NCBI RefSeq assembly: GCF_003609775.1
Contig: NZ_AP018049.1
Location: 1,054,001-1,118,000, forward strand
Reading direction: 5' to 3'
Origin: Prevotella melaninogenica
GTDB lineage: Bacteria; Bacteroidota; Bacteroidia; Bacteroidales; Bacteroidaceae
Length of the DNA: 64,000 nt
A program made the position numbers and the translations under genes. Shown here piece by piece: positions 1 to 8,399 of this stretch. Numbering within the stretch: the first letter of the stretch is position 1; each line of letters opens with the position of its first letter. Under the pieces are notes generated by a model. The model saw only the letters and a program-made list of their open reading frames with translations, made no database searches and had not been told where the DNA came from.

Positions 1-1
1 T

Positions 2-211
2 GGCAAGCAGGTAAGCCTTCGCAACGCTGGTCAGTGGTATGCAACTATGCCACAATTCCAACTGCGTGAGTTCCTTGAGAATAATCCTAAACTGAAGAAA
101 GATTGGGAGGAGCCATACGGTGACAGAATGCAGAAACTGGTTTTTATTGGTCAAGACATCGACAAAGAGGCTATCACTAAAGCATTGGATACCTGCCTGA
201 CTGATTTCTAA
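2..211 (+). CDS. CobW/G3E-family GTPase, C-terminal end (partial)
   Basis: Only the last 69 residues are in the window; the gene starts upstream. The visible part contains GQWYATMPQ followed by a WEEPYGDRMQKLVFIGQDID stretch and a closing LDTCL segment. This is the pattern of the CobW C-terminal domain found in P47K/YciC/CobW metal-chaperone GTPases, where a tryptophan-rich strand is followed by GDR-Q-LVFIG. The GTPase half is not visible, so the metal (zinc or cobalt) and the partner cannot be told. The frame ends in TAA. Domain assignment is fairly sure; function within the G3E family is open. Confidence 0.8.
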   Translation, partial: GKQVSLRNAGQWYATMPQFQLREFLENNPKLKKDWEEPYGDRMQKLVFIGQDIDKEAITKALDTCLTDF

Positions 212-483
212 TCAGTTCTAAACCCTTGTTGGTTATTAGAAACAGAACATATTTTGTTTGTCACATTGATTGTCTGTCTTTGTAACGGATGTGTAGTAGA
301 ATACACGAAGTTAGGAGGACAGACATTCTTAATTAATAATGATACAAATAGCAAATAGAAACGAGAAGTGTATACAACTTAAATCGAACAAAGAGAAGCT
401 GTCGCAGAAGCAAGAAATAAAAGCACAGAACTTTGTCAAAAATATTCAAACATAGCAAATCACTTCATGCTTAAATACCTTTG

Positions 484-571
484 AAAAGACGCCCAATTAG
501 TTTCTTAAAGATGCCCTTTAGAGGTCTTACTAACGCCCTTTTGAAAGCTTATTAAGCACCTTTTCGTACAC
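484..571. repeat. 22-bp phased array, AAAAGA/TCTTTT family, copy 1
   Basis: Four consecutive 22-bp units start at 484, 506, 528 and 550. The first two begin AAAAGACGCCC and TAAAGATGCCC; the last two carry the inverted half, CGCCCTTTT and GCACCTTTT. The reverse complement closely matches the array at 38226-38335. The array lies in the 571-bp gap between the CobW gene end and the convergent cell-wall hydrolase gene. I see no gene in the rest of this gap. Confidence 0.85.
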
Positions 572-683
572 AACCTTGCAACTAACTTATAACAAGATAG
601 TTACGACTGTGGTTAAAAGGGCGACTTTTCTACTCTTTTTCACTAAGGATTAAGAATGCAATGTAAACAATTTTCCGCACAAC

Positions 684-726
684 AAAATCCCTTACTTATC
701 TAAAAACAGACAAGTAAGGGATTTTT
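684..726. terminator. Bidirectional rho-independent terminator
   Basis: AAATCCCTTACTT at 685-697 pairs with AAGTAAGGGATTT at 712-724 around a short loop. A-rich sequence precedes it and a T-run follows, so it can work on both strands. It sits downstream of the minus-strand GH73 gene, which ends at 783, and is most likely that gene's terminator. Confidence 0.8.
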
Positions 727-782
727 ATATGTGCGTTAATAAATACTTTAAGCCTAATGAACCATATTGAACAAATATATGA

Positions 783-1736
783 TTAGTATAATATCACCTC
801 ATCGCCAATTCTCAGACCACGCTCGGCGATATTCTCATTCTTCTTCACAAGACTCTTCAAGCGAATACCATAACGCTGTGCAATATCGTATAAGCTCTCT
901 GACTTGCGTACGTAATATGGGCGTTTCTTAAATTCCTTTGGAGCCTTCTTCTGTTTCTTCTTCAGCCAGATATACTCACCTGGGATAAGACTATCATGCT
1001 TGTCACGCTCATTGTACTTAGCCAACTTACTTACACTGATATCTAATTCTTTACTTAAAGACTTAAACGAATCACCTTGTCTTACGACAACATAATAGTT
1101 CTCGTTATACTTATTGATAGGATGTGCTCCTAATATCTGAACAGGAGTTGGACGCCCCTTGACTCCATCTTGAATAACAGAGTTTTCACCACTATGATGA
1201 ACCATAAAGCGATCATAGCTTTTCACCTTATCATACTCGTAAAGCTTATAAAGCTCAATAAGATTAATGAGACTCTGTGCATAGACAGGATTAGTAGCAT
1301 AACCTGCTCGCTTCAACCCATACGCCCAACCACGATAATCGAATCTATCCAAACTGAACAGACTTCTATAACGGGGACGGTCACGAAGAAACTTACAATG
1401 ATCTTCGAAACTTTCTAACGCACTATCATACGCACGGAAACATTCTCCTTTTGCATCATCATCATGCGAAATCGTACGACCCAGCCAACCATGACATTTG
1501 ATACCAAAGTGATTATTACCAAGAAGAACAAGTCTTCCACGCCCTGCCCCACTCTCGAGCAAACCTTGTGCTAACGTGATACTTGCAGGTACGCCATACT
1601 TCAGCATACCTTCAATAGCCATGTCTTTATACTGATCAATATAGGATTGATAAACTTGATTCCACCTTGCTTGTCCCGACACTACGGAAGGAAAAATATA
1701 GAGAAATGAAAGAAAAAGGAAGATATATCGTTTCAT
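783..1736 (-). CDS. Secreted GH73 glucosaminidase with LysM repeats
   Basis: Predicted peptidoglycan hydrolase of 317 residues. Residues 1-21 form a signal peptide. A glucosaminidase (FlgJ-like, GH73) domain spans about 30-165, with the likely catalytic glutamate E61 in LLESGAG and the NNHFGIKCHGW motif. Two LysM modules follow at about 215-262 (YYVVVRQGDSFKSLSKEL) and 273-317 (YYVRKSESLYDIAQRYGI), which should hold the enzyme on the cell wall. It probably cleaves glycan strands in the periplasm during growth or division. It is transcribed alone from the promoter at 1765-1795. Confidence 0.9.
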   Translation of the reverse strand: MKRYIFLFLSFLYIFPSVVSGQARWNQVYQSYIDQYKDMAIEGMLKYGVPASITLAQGLLESGAGRGRLVLLGNNHFGIKCHGWLGRTISHDDDAKGECFRAYDSALESFEDHCKFLRDRPRYRSLFSLDRFDYRGWAYGLKRAGYATNPVYAQSLINLIELYKLYEYDKVKSYDRFMVHHSGENSVIQDGVKGRPTPVQILGAHPINKYNENYYVVVRQGDSFKSLSKELDISVSKLAKYNERDKHDSLIPGEYIWLKKKQKKAPKEFKKRPYYVRKSESLYDIAQRYGIRLKSLVKKNENIAERGLRIGDEVILY

Positions 1737-1764
1737 AAAAAGTTCTTTTTAGATTATATAACTG

Positions 1765-1795
1765 CAAAAATACACGTTTTATTATATAACACAAA
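1765..1795 (-). promoter_or_regulatory. Bacteroidota-type promoter for the GH73 gene
   Basis: On the minus strand TTTG (1795-1792) is followed after 19 bp by TATTTTTG (1772-1765), an excellent match to the TTTG/TAnnTTTG promoter of Bacteroidota. The ATG at 1736 lies about 30 nt downstream. Confidence 0.75.
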
Positions 1796-1850
1796 GTGAA
1801 TTATCTTAAATCTCTCAAAGATTTAAAAACTTATACGTAACTTTGTATTT

Positions 1851-2177
1851 ATGAAGACAATTATTGCACTTGGCTCAAATTCCAATCAGGAAGAGAATAT
1901 TTCTAAAGCACAGACACTGTTGAAACAACGTTTCGAGGGTATCAAATTCTCTGATGCACAATGGACTGAACCGATTGGAATAAAATCAGACAAATTCTTG
2001 AATTGTTTGGGAACTTTTGAAACAGACATATCTCTCACTCAAGTAAAACAATGCTTGAAGGAGATTGAACAAACTATGGGTGACTCTCACGAAAGTCACC
2101 AAAAAGGAAATGTTCTGATTGATATTGACCTTGCGCAATATGGCGAGGAGATTGTAAAGGAGATAATATGGCTATAA
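1851..2177 (+). CDS. Short FolK-like (HPPK-family) protein
   Basis: A 108-residue protein resembling 6-hydroxymethyl-7,8-dihydropterin pyrophosphokinase. It has the N-terminal IALGSNSNQEENI motif, a central QWTEPIGIKSDKFLNCLGTF segment and a C-terminal VLIDIDLAQYG motif. True FolK is about 160 residues with an RxxD-D-D signature; here the arginine is absent and the protein is about a third shorter, so activity is uncertain. The stop overlaps the start of the next gene by 10 bp, so the two are probably translated together. A TAACTTTG box at 1838-1845 sits so close to the ATG that the transcript may be nearly leaderless. Confidence 0.7.
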   Translation: MKTIIALGSNSNQEENISKAQTLLKQRFEGIKFSDAQWTEPIGIKSDKFLNCLGTFETDISLTQVKQCLKEIEQTMGDSHESHQKGNVLIDIDLAQYGEEIVKEIIWL

Positions 2178-2950
2178 GAATAACAGGAAAAATAATCACA
2201 ACATTTCTGCTATTCCTAACGACTTCTATCCCTGCATCTGCACAGAAGAGTAAGGATGCTGAAGAGTTGGGGAAAGCTTTGGAATACTTTACTTCAGCAA
2301 AGTATCACGAAGCCCTGCTTATCTTTCAGCGATTGGATAAAGAATATAAGCTTAACGAACGTTTCAAGGCTTATATTGGTTTATGTTATTACCATGATTG
2401 GGATTATGAGGCTGCAGCAAAATACTTGGAAAGTGTTATGTCAAAAATAGAAGTATTTGCCCCACATGAACGCTCAATCTACTATTATACTACTGCAGAA
2501 AGTAAGTTCAACCTAAAGCGATACAAAGAGGCTATACCCTATTATGAAAAAACACTGACTGTATGTTATGAACGAGAAAAGGGAGATGTCTATTATCGGT
2601 TAGGCTTATGCAATATGTTTCTACAATCATGGAAACCAGCATACGATCAATATATGAATGCTGAAAAGATTTATAATCAATATAAGCAGGATGAAGATGT
2701 GCAGGGACGACTTGCACAGATAAAACGTATGGCGGCTGCGTGTTGGGCAAATTATGAGGCTACATTGCCTAAAGATTCCTTATTAAAAACATCTGACAAA
2801 ACGACCAACAAAGACAATGAAACGACACAATTAAAAAACATATCGACAATCATCAACTCACTGATTTCTACAATGTTATTAACAACAACAACGCTCGATT
2901 CTGTAAAAGATATTATCAAAAAAGAAGAGAAAATAAAACTTGAAAAATAA
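2168..2950 (+). CDS. Secreted TPR-repeat protein
   Basis: 260 residues: signal peptide (about 1-25, ending PASAQ), then helical repeats of TPR type from about 30 to 195. Visible ones include ALEYFTSAKYHEALLIFQRL, YIGLCYYHDWDYEAAAKYL, KFNLKRYKEAIPYYEKTL and RLGLCNMFLQSWKPAYDQYM. The last 50 residues are polar and Thr/Ser-rich, then hydrophobic. TPR arrays bind proteins; the partner is unknown and is probably periplasmic. It overlaps the FolK-like gene by 10 bp. Confidence 0.75.
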   Translation: MAIRITGKIITTFLLFLTTSIPASAQKSKDAEELGKALEYFTSAKYHEALLIFQRLDKEYKLNERFKAYIGLCYYHDWDYEAAAKYLESVMSKIEVFAPHERSIYYYTTAESKFNLKRYKEAIPYYEKTLTVCYEREKGDVYYRLGLCNMFLQSWKPAYDQYMNAEKIYNQYKQDEDVQGRLAQIKRMAAACWANYEATLPKDSLLKTSDKTTNKDNETTQLKNISTIINSLISTMLLTTTTLDSVKDIIKKEEKIKLEK

Positions 2951-3251
2951 GTACTAATTTTCTCTTCTTTTCTTCGCTCGTTCAGTTTTTTTTCGTACTT
3001 TTGCGACACTTACATTTCAAAATAGCATAAAAACTCTTGCCTATTATCCACTTGACATACAAACCTAATAAAAATTGGGATTTTTATTTATTCATTTGAT
3101 TATCCAACGACTTTTATGTATAAGATAAGAAGGCAGAGTTAACAAGATATTACCATAATCTAGTATCTATGGGGAAACACAGCAAGGGCTGGCACCGAAG
3201 ACATTAAGATCTCCGACGTCAGCCCTTAATATGGGGTATAAAAGATGGTAC
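2951..3251. other. Intergenic region between convergent genes
   Basis: No gene is supported here. A TACTTTTG box at 2996-3003 on the plus strand looks like a promoter -7 element but has no TTTG at -33 and no gene after it. The hairpin at 3184-3227 closes the region. Confidence 0.5.
3184..3227. terminator. Strong hairpin at the end of the polysaccharide operon
   Basis: AAGGGCTG (3184-3191) pairs with CAGCCCTT (3220-3227). Within the loop CGAAGA can pair with TCTCCG with one GU pair, giving a long two-part stem. There is no clear U-run, so it may be a processing or stability hairpin rather than a classical terminator. It lies 25 bp past the stop of the last operon gene. Confidence 0.55.
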
Positions 3252-4613
3252 TTATACCATTGCCTCTTTTATCTTTTCTACAATATATTTCACATCATCG
3301 TCTGACACCAATGGACCACTTGGCAAGCACATACCTACCTTGAAAAGATTCTCACTAACACCATTTACGTATGCTGGACAATCCTTATAACAAGGCTGCT
3401 TATGCATTGGCTTCCAAAGAGGACGGCTCTCGATATTAGCTTTATCAAGGAAGACACGCATAGCCTCAACATTTGCATTAGGTTCGCAATCAGTATGGGC
3501 ATCGTCTACAGAGTGAGTAACACCAGCAGCACCACCTACTGCTCCTTCTACCGTTGTTTTATAGGCATTCTCTTGTCCCTTTACCTTAACAGAAGGATCA
3601 AGAACCATTGTGTTCAACCAAAAGTTAGAATCATACTCTGGCGAAGGATTTGTATGGAAAGTTATACCATCTATCTCTCTGAAAGCTTCTTCATATAGAT
3701 GAGCAATATGACGATGGTGAGCAATATGCTCATCAAGAACTGTCATCTGACCACGACCAATACCAGCACAGACATTACTCATACGATAGTTGAAACCTAT
3801 CTTCTCATGCTGATAGTATGGATAACCCTCACGAGCCTGTGTTGCATAGAACATTACCTCATTACGAGCAGCCTCATTTGGACAAACCAATGCACCACCA
3901 CCTGATGTGGTAATCATCTTGTTTCCATTGAACGACAGAACACCATACTCACCAAAAGTACCGCATACCTGTCCTTCATATCTTGAACCCATGCCTTCAG
4001 CAGCATCCTCGATGACAGGAATATCATACTTATCTGCCACTGCAAGAATCTCCTTTATCTTCGCAGGCATGCCATAAAGATAAACAACGATAATTGCCTT
4101 TGGCTTCTTACCCGTCTTGGCAATTCTATCATTGATTGCTTCCTCTAACAACACTGGATCCATGTTCCATGTATCCTTCTCAGAATCAACAAAAACTGGT
4201 ATTGCACCCTGATAAGTTACAGGGTGTGAACTTGCACAGAAAGTGAAACTCTGACAGATAACCTCATCGCCAGCCTTTACTCCCAATGCTACTAAAGCGA
4301 GGTGTACAGCAGAAGTACCAGAACAGAGTGCTACGACACGCTTATCCTCCAATCCTGACAAAGATTCATTCCACAAGTTATCAGGATTATCCTCATGTGG
4401 CATAATCGTCTGTGGATATTCCTCATTTGCAAGGAAATTTCCTCTTTCACCTGAAGGACTTACTGAGACTGAGAAACGTCTCAAGTCATCTTCAAAACCA
4501 TTGACATTTGGTCCCAATGGTACCACCCAATTGGTATCAAACGCCTCTTGGATGTATTTCATCTCGTTACCACTCATGTGAGCGAGACAAAGTAAAACAC
4601 GATTTCTTTCCAT
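3252..4613 (-). CDS. DegT/DnrJ/EryC1 (PglE-like) sugar aminotransferase
   Basis: PLP-dependent aminotransferase of 453 residues that should convert a nucleotide 4-keto-sugar to an amino sugar. It has the CSGTSAVHLALVALGV and EVICQSFTFCASSHPV motifs, EDAAEGMGS, and the PLP lysine in SFNGNKMITTSGGG. It is longer than the usual 370-400 residues because of a polar insertion at about residues 27-65 and a second at about 345-385. It is the last gene of the polysaccharide operon, directly after a PglC-like transferase and a GNAT protein, the same trio of activities that makes and loads a diacetamido sugar in the Campylobacter pgl system. The 4,6-dehydratase partner is not in the window. Confidence 0.88.
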   Translation of the reverse strand: MERNRVLLCLAHMSGNEMKYIQEAFDTNWVVPLGPNVNGFEDDLRRFSVSVSPSGERGNFLANEEYPQTIMPHEDNPDNLWNESLSGLEDKRVVALCSGTSAVHLALVALGVKAGDEVICQSFTFCASSHPVTYQGAIPVFVDSEKDTWNMDPVLLEEAINDRIAKTGKKPKAIIVVYLYGMPAKIKEILAVADKYDIPVIEDAAEGMGSRYEGQVCGTFGEYGVLSFNGNKMITTSGGGALVCPNEAARNEVMFYATQAREGYPYYQHEKIGFNYRMSNVCAGIGRGQMTVLDEHIAHHRHIAHLYEEAFREIDGITFHTNPSPEYDSNFWLNTMVLDPSVKVKGQENAYKTTVEGAVGGAAGVTHSVDDAHTDCEPNANVEAMRVFLDKANIESRPLWKPMHKQPCYKDCPAYVNGVSENLFKVGMCLPSGPLVSDDDVKYIVEKIKEAMV

Positions 4614-4621
4614 TTTACTAA

Positions 4622-5257
4622 CTATATTTTTTCACCTGCATAGTCCATCTTCTTACCCAGAACCGTACAGATAATCATTTGAATATCTTTTATAAATGAA
4701 TAGTTCTTTAGATAATAGAGGTTTAACTTAACTTTATCAGGGAAAATCACCTCATCATTATATTGAGCAGGATTCTCTACAGAAGCTAAAAGTTCTTCCT
4801 CATTTCTATATTTCAAGCTTGCTGGGCCTGTAATTCCTGGCTTCAACTTAAGAATATCTCTTTCCTCGCCTTGCAACTGATCAGCATAACCAGGAACATC
4901 TGGACGTGGACCAACAAAGCTCATATCACCCTTAAGGACATTCCAAAGTTCTGGTAATTCATCCAACTTATAACGTCTGAGTTTCTCGCCAAGTGGTGTG
5001 ATACGGCACTGTTCGGTTGAAGCAATAGAAGTTGCTTCTGAATCCCGACTTGCCACAGAAGCCTCAGCCTTGACAGTCATCGATCTAAACTTATATACAG
5101 TAAACAGTTTACCATACTGCCCCACTCGCTTCTGACAAAACAAAATAGGACCAGGCATCTTCACCTTGATTAGAATTGCTACAACCAATAATACTGGACT
5201 AAGGAATAGCAAGCCAAACAAAGATGCAAGTTTATCAAATAACCATTTTAAAAACAT
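4622..5257 (-). CDS. Initiating sugar-phosphate transferase (PglC-like)
   Basis: Bacterial sugar transferase of 211 residues, the small monotopic PglC type: one N-terminal membrane helix (about 10-32), then KRVGQYGKLFTVYKFRSM, LDELPELWNVLKGDMSFVGPRP and LKPGITGPASL motifs. It should move a sugar phosphate from a UDP sugar to undecaprenyl phosphate, starting the repeat unit at the inner membrane. A low-complexity Ser/Ala/Glu stretch sits at about residues 63-83. It lies 8 bp before the aminotransferase, so both are made from one message. Confidence 0.92.
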   Translation of the reverse strand: MFLKWLFDKLASLFGLLFLSPVLLVVAILIKVKMPGPILFCQKRVGQYGKLFTVYKFRSMTVKAEASVASRDSEATSIASTEQCRITPLGEKLRRYKLDELPELWNVLKGDMSFVGPRPDVPGYADQLQGEERDILKLKPGITGPASLKYRNEEELLASVENPAQYNDEVIFPDKVKLNLYYLKNYSFIKDIQMIICTVLGKKMDYAGEKI

Positions 5258-5315
5258 AATTATACTACAATATTTAAGAATAATCTTCAGAATCCCAAAA
5301 GAATAACCTTACAGA

Positions 5316-5951
5316 TTAATCCTTTTTAGGTCTGTACTCTACATAGTAATCTCCATTAGGTAATGTTTCAACAATATGAATATCATTAGCAGTCTGAGCA
5401 GATTTCATAGAAGCAATATTATCCGGTGCAATTGTACCAAACACTCGGAGACCTAACAATGAAGATATCTCTGTCGCACATAGATTCATCATTTTATTGA
5501 TTCCACGACGTTGCCAACGATAATCTGTCATATACCCACGAAAGGATTTCCCCCAAAAGAAACTACGTTGGAAAAAATATCCAACACATACTTTTTGCTG
5601 AGCATTTCCTTCTGCAACAACAATATAAGCAAGAAAACTTTTATCCTTTGCTAACTTGTTTAATGACAATTCATCGAAACCATGAGGCTTAAAGAAATCA
5701 AAAGCAGACGCAGGCTGTTCTGCAAACATCTTTGCCAACAAAGAAAGATTATCCTTACAAAGGACCTCTATCTTATATAAAAGCGTATTGTCATCCTCTT
5801 CTGTTGTCTTAGTAAAATGAGTAAGAATGTTCTGAACTTGCGTCATTTTACCGTCATACCTTAATCCAAAAAGGAAAGAATTTATGATGCCTATGACATC
5901 CCAAATCCAAGGTAACTTGTCACGTAAGATATGTGCTATTTTATAAAGCAT
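5316..5951 (-). CDS. GNAT-like acetyltransferase of the polysaccharide operon
   Basis: 211 residues with a GNAT-like C-terminal half: VGYFFQRSFFWGKSF, then YRWQRRGINKMMNLCATEI, which fits the acetyl-CoA-binding loop and helix, and a closing GDYYVEYRPK strand. The N-terminal third is not recognisable. Its position between a glycosyltransferase and the PglC-like transferase suggests N-acetylation of the amino sugar made by the aminotransferase. It overlaps the preceding glycosyltransferase gene by 11 bp. The enzyme class is likely; the substrate is inferred from context. Confidence 0.6.
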   Translation of the reverse strand: MLYKIAHILRDKLPWIWDVIGIINSFLFGLRYDGKMTQVQNILTHFTKTTEEDDNTLLYKIEVLCKDNLSLLAKMFAEQPASAFDFFKPHGFDELSLNKLAKDKSFLAYIVVAEGNAQQKVCVGYFFQRSFFWGKSFRGYMTDYRWQRRGINKMMNLCATEISSLLGLRVFGTIAPDNIASMKSAQTANDIHIVETLPNGDYYVEYRPKKD

Positions 5952-7065
5952 CGTAAAACTCTTTTAAAGCCTTCCAAATATCCTTCTGTTCATACCTTTC
6001 ACGTATCATTGGACGAGCATTACGTCCCATACGCTTAGCCTCTTCTGGATGCTCAATAAACCATTTCATGGTATTAAACAAAGCCTGCTGCATAACCTCA
6101 GACCCTTCCTTAAGAGGAGCTGCAATAATTTTACCATTCAAACCGTCTTTAATGATTTCATTGCAACCATTAATATTCGTAACAATACATGGTAAGCCCA
6201 TAGCACCTGCTTGCATTGGAACATTTGGAAATCCCTCACGATAACTTGGGAAAACAAGGGCATCAGCTTGAGCCAAGAAAGGACGAACATCACTTTGCCA
6301 GCCGACAAACTTCACCTTCTCAGAAGTTGTCAAAAACTCTTTATCAGAAGCAGAAACGGCATCCTCCTCTTCAAATGTTCCAACCAATATTAACCGACAA
6401 TTAAGTTGTCGCATACACTCCGTTAGTTCGTGCATTCCTTTATCCTTAACCATTCTTCCTATAAAAACGAAGGTAAAAGAATCAGACTTTTCTTGAGTAT
6501 TCTCTACAGGAGTGAAGAACTCAGTATCAATGCCATTAATATTTCCATTCCAAATCACACGTAACGGCTTCTTAGTAATGCTATCCTCTTGCAAAGCATG
6601 TAACACCCCTTGTCCTTCTGGAATAACATTTGTAGCAAAAAGACATGACAAGCGCTCCATCGTCTTAAGAATCGTTCTTAAAAAGCCATGAGCTCCCTGA
6701 TAACGTAAGCCTGTGACGGTATAAACTCTATGCGGAACGCATGCAAACCATGCAGCTATCATTGCCAAAAGACTTCCCTTAGGAGTATTAGCATGTACAC
6801 ACCATGGCTTCTCCTTACGGAACAGACGATACAAGAACCACAAGCCCTTTATATCTTTCACTAAACTTATAGGACGTTCTAACGGAGCATCCACAACACG
6901 GATTCCCTCTCGTTCACTAACTTCCTTCAGAACACCTGTATCTTTTGCAACACCAATAACCTCAAAGTATTGGTTCAAAAACTTCAGCTGCCCTTTTAGC
7001 AAACTATTTAAAGAGATGTCCGCAGTTGTAACGCGAATTAATTTCTTTTTTTGAATATCTTTCAA
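5941..7065 (-). CDS. GT4-family glycosyltransferase
   Basis: 374 residues, GT-B fold of family 4: N-terminal acceptor domain (LLKGQLKFLNQYFEVIGV, VHANTPKGSLLAMIAAWFA), then FVFIGRMVKDKGMHEL and PSYREGFPNVPMQAGAMGLP in the nucleotide-sugar domain. This PglA-like subgroup usually adds the second sugar to the lipid-linked first sugar. No in-frame ATG lies near the start, so a TTG start at 7065 (LKDIQKKK) is the best choice. Confidence 0.88.
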   Translation of the reverse strand: MKDIQKKKLIRVTTADISLNSLLKGQLKFLNQYFEVIGVAKDTGVLKEVSEREGIRVVDAPLERPISLVKDIKGLWFLYRLFRKEKPWCVHANTPKGSLLAMIAAWFACVPHRVYTVTGLRYQGAHGFLRTILKTMERLSCLFATNVIPEGQGVLHALQEDSITKKPLRVIWNGNINGIDTEFFTPVENTQEKSDSFTFVFIGRMVKDKGMHELTECMRQLNCRLILVGTFEEEDAVSASDKEFLTTSEKVKFVGWQSDVRPFLAQADALVFPSYREGFPNVPMQAGAMGLPCIVTNINGCNEIIKDGLNGKIIAAPLKEGSEVMQQALFNTMKWFIEHPEEAKRMGRNARPMIRERYEQKDIWKALKEFYDAL

Positions 7066-7105
7066 ATTATAAAAATCTATTTATCAAGAAGAAAACTTGA
7101 TGATA

Positions 7106-8209
7106 TTAATTAAAGATATTTTTATAGACATCAGCATAACCACGTACTGTATTACTGATATCAAACTCCAAGGCTCTATTATAACAGCGTTCTGCAATCT
7201 CGTTATAATAAGTTTCATTACTTGCTAATCGGTTAATTTCTTCTGCCAATGCCTTTGCATTCTCATGTGGGAAAAGAATACCATATCCCTTAGTAACTTC
7301 TTTCAAACCATTAACATCAGAGGCTATAAAAGGCTTATGTGCGCTCATTCCCTCTACATTGCTAAGACTTAACCCTTCCCAATGAGAAGACATCACGATA
7401 ACATCCGCAGCTCTCAGAACATTTGGAATATCAGTACGTAAGCCTAAGAATCTAACTCGCTCACTTACACCAAGTGAATCTGCTAACTGCTTAACAATTT
7501 CTTGACGTATACCAACACCAGCAAACCAAACCTCAAAGTCACTGTTATTGAGTAATCCTAAGGCTTTAACAACCGTATCCTGATCTTTTGCATCTCGAAA
7601 CCCAGCAACCATCAAAGCAGCCTTCCTTTTTCCCTTCAACAATAACAAATCATTATCAGGAGTAGCATTACTGATAGCTTTAACATCTACACCATTATTA
7701 ATGGTTGAGATTTGCTTATACTTGGGATTGACCTTATCCAACCAAGCACCTCCCATGTATTCTCGCAATTTTTCTTCAGCAATCTGACTTATACAGATAA
7801 CATGATTATACTGTCCATACATCCAACTCTCAATTGGTGCATACCATTTCCAATCACGTTTACGATTAGAAGTTGTATGCTCCGTAGAGACCAGCTTTTG
7901 AGAACAAAATAAGTTGGCAATAGCTACAAATAGTTGCGGTGAAGAATTATGCGTATGAATAATATCATAATTCTTCATAATCTTTACCAGTTTATAAATA
8001 TGTAATGGGTTATAAACCCCATGTCCTAACGCATATATCTTTGTTTGTGGACTCTCCTTCTTCAATCTATGGGTCAATGGTGTCTCTTTACCATTAAAGA
8101 TACATAAATCCACCGTATTTCCCAAAGCCTGTAACCTTGGTATCAAATTAACCACCAACGTTTCAGCCCCACCCATATCCAAAGATGTTATGACTTGTAA
8201 TATTCTCAT
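7106..8209 (-). CDS. GT4-family glycosyltransferase
   Basis: 367-residue retaining glycosyltransferase. MDMGGAETLVVNLIPRL-type N-terminus (here SLDMGGAETLVVNL), HTHNSSPQLFVAIA in the acceptor domain, and SSHWEGLSLSNVEGMSAHKP with the E-x7-E pair that holds the sugar nucleotide. It should extend the repeat unit on the cytoplasmic face of the inner membrane. A 190-bp gap with a hairpin separates it from the gene upstream, so its expression may be partly independent. Confidence 0.9.
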   Translation of the reverse strand: MRILQVITSLDMGGAETLVVNLIPRLQALGNTVDLCIFNGKETPLTHRLKKESPQTKIYALGHGVYNPLHIYKLVKIMKNYDIIHTHNSSPQLFVAIANLFCSQKLVSTEHTTSNRKRDWKWYAPIESWMYGQYNHVICISQIAEEKLREYMGGAWLDKVNPKYKQISTINNGVDVKAISNATPDNDLLLLKGKRKAALMVAGFRDAKDQDTVVKALGLLNNSDFEVWFAGVGIRQEIVKQLADSLGVSERVRFLGLRTDIPNVLRAADVIVMSSHWEGLSLSNVEGMSAHKPFIASDVNGLKEVTKGYGILFPHENAKALAEEINRLASNETYYNEIAERCYNRALEFDISNTVRGYADVYKNIFN

Positions 8210-8294
8210 TATCCTGTTTCTTTAATTTACCAAATACACAAATCTGTTTTGCTCGTATTCTAAATAAGAATCCAACAAGAAATTTGAAAATCTA

Positions 8295-8380
8295 TTTGCT
8301 GTCACTTTTAACATTTCATCATAAACAAATGATATCTAACAGATTATACTCTCTATTCAAATGACAAGAATGACAGCAAA
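8295..8380. other. Intercistronic inverted repeat
   Basis: TTTGCTGTCA (8295-8304) and TGACAGCAAA (8371-8380) are perfect inverted repeats around 66 nt. The loop itself contains ATCAT and ATGAT. It lies in the only sizeable gap (190 bp) in the middle of the polysaccharide operon and could lower or stabilise the downstream message. Confidence 0.5.
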
Positions 8381-8399
8381 ACTGAATTACGTTTCAGAT

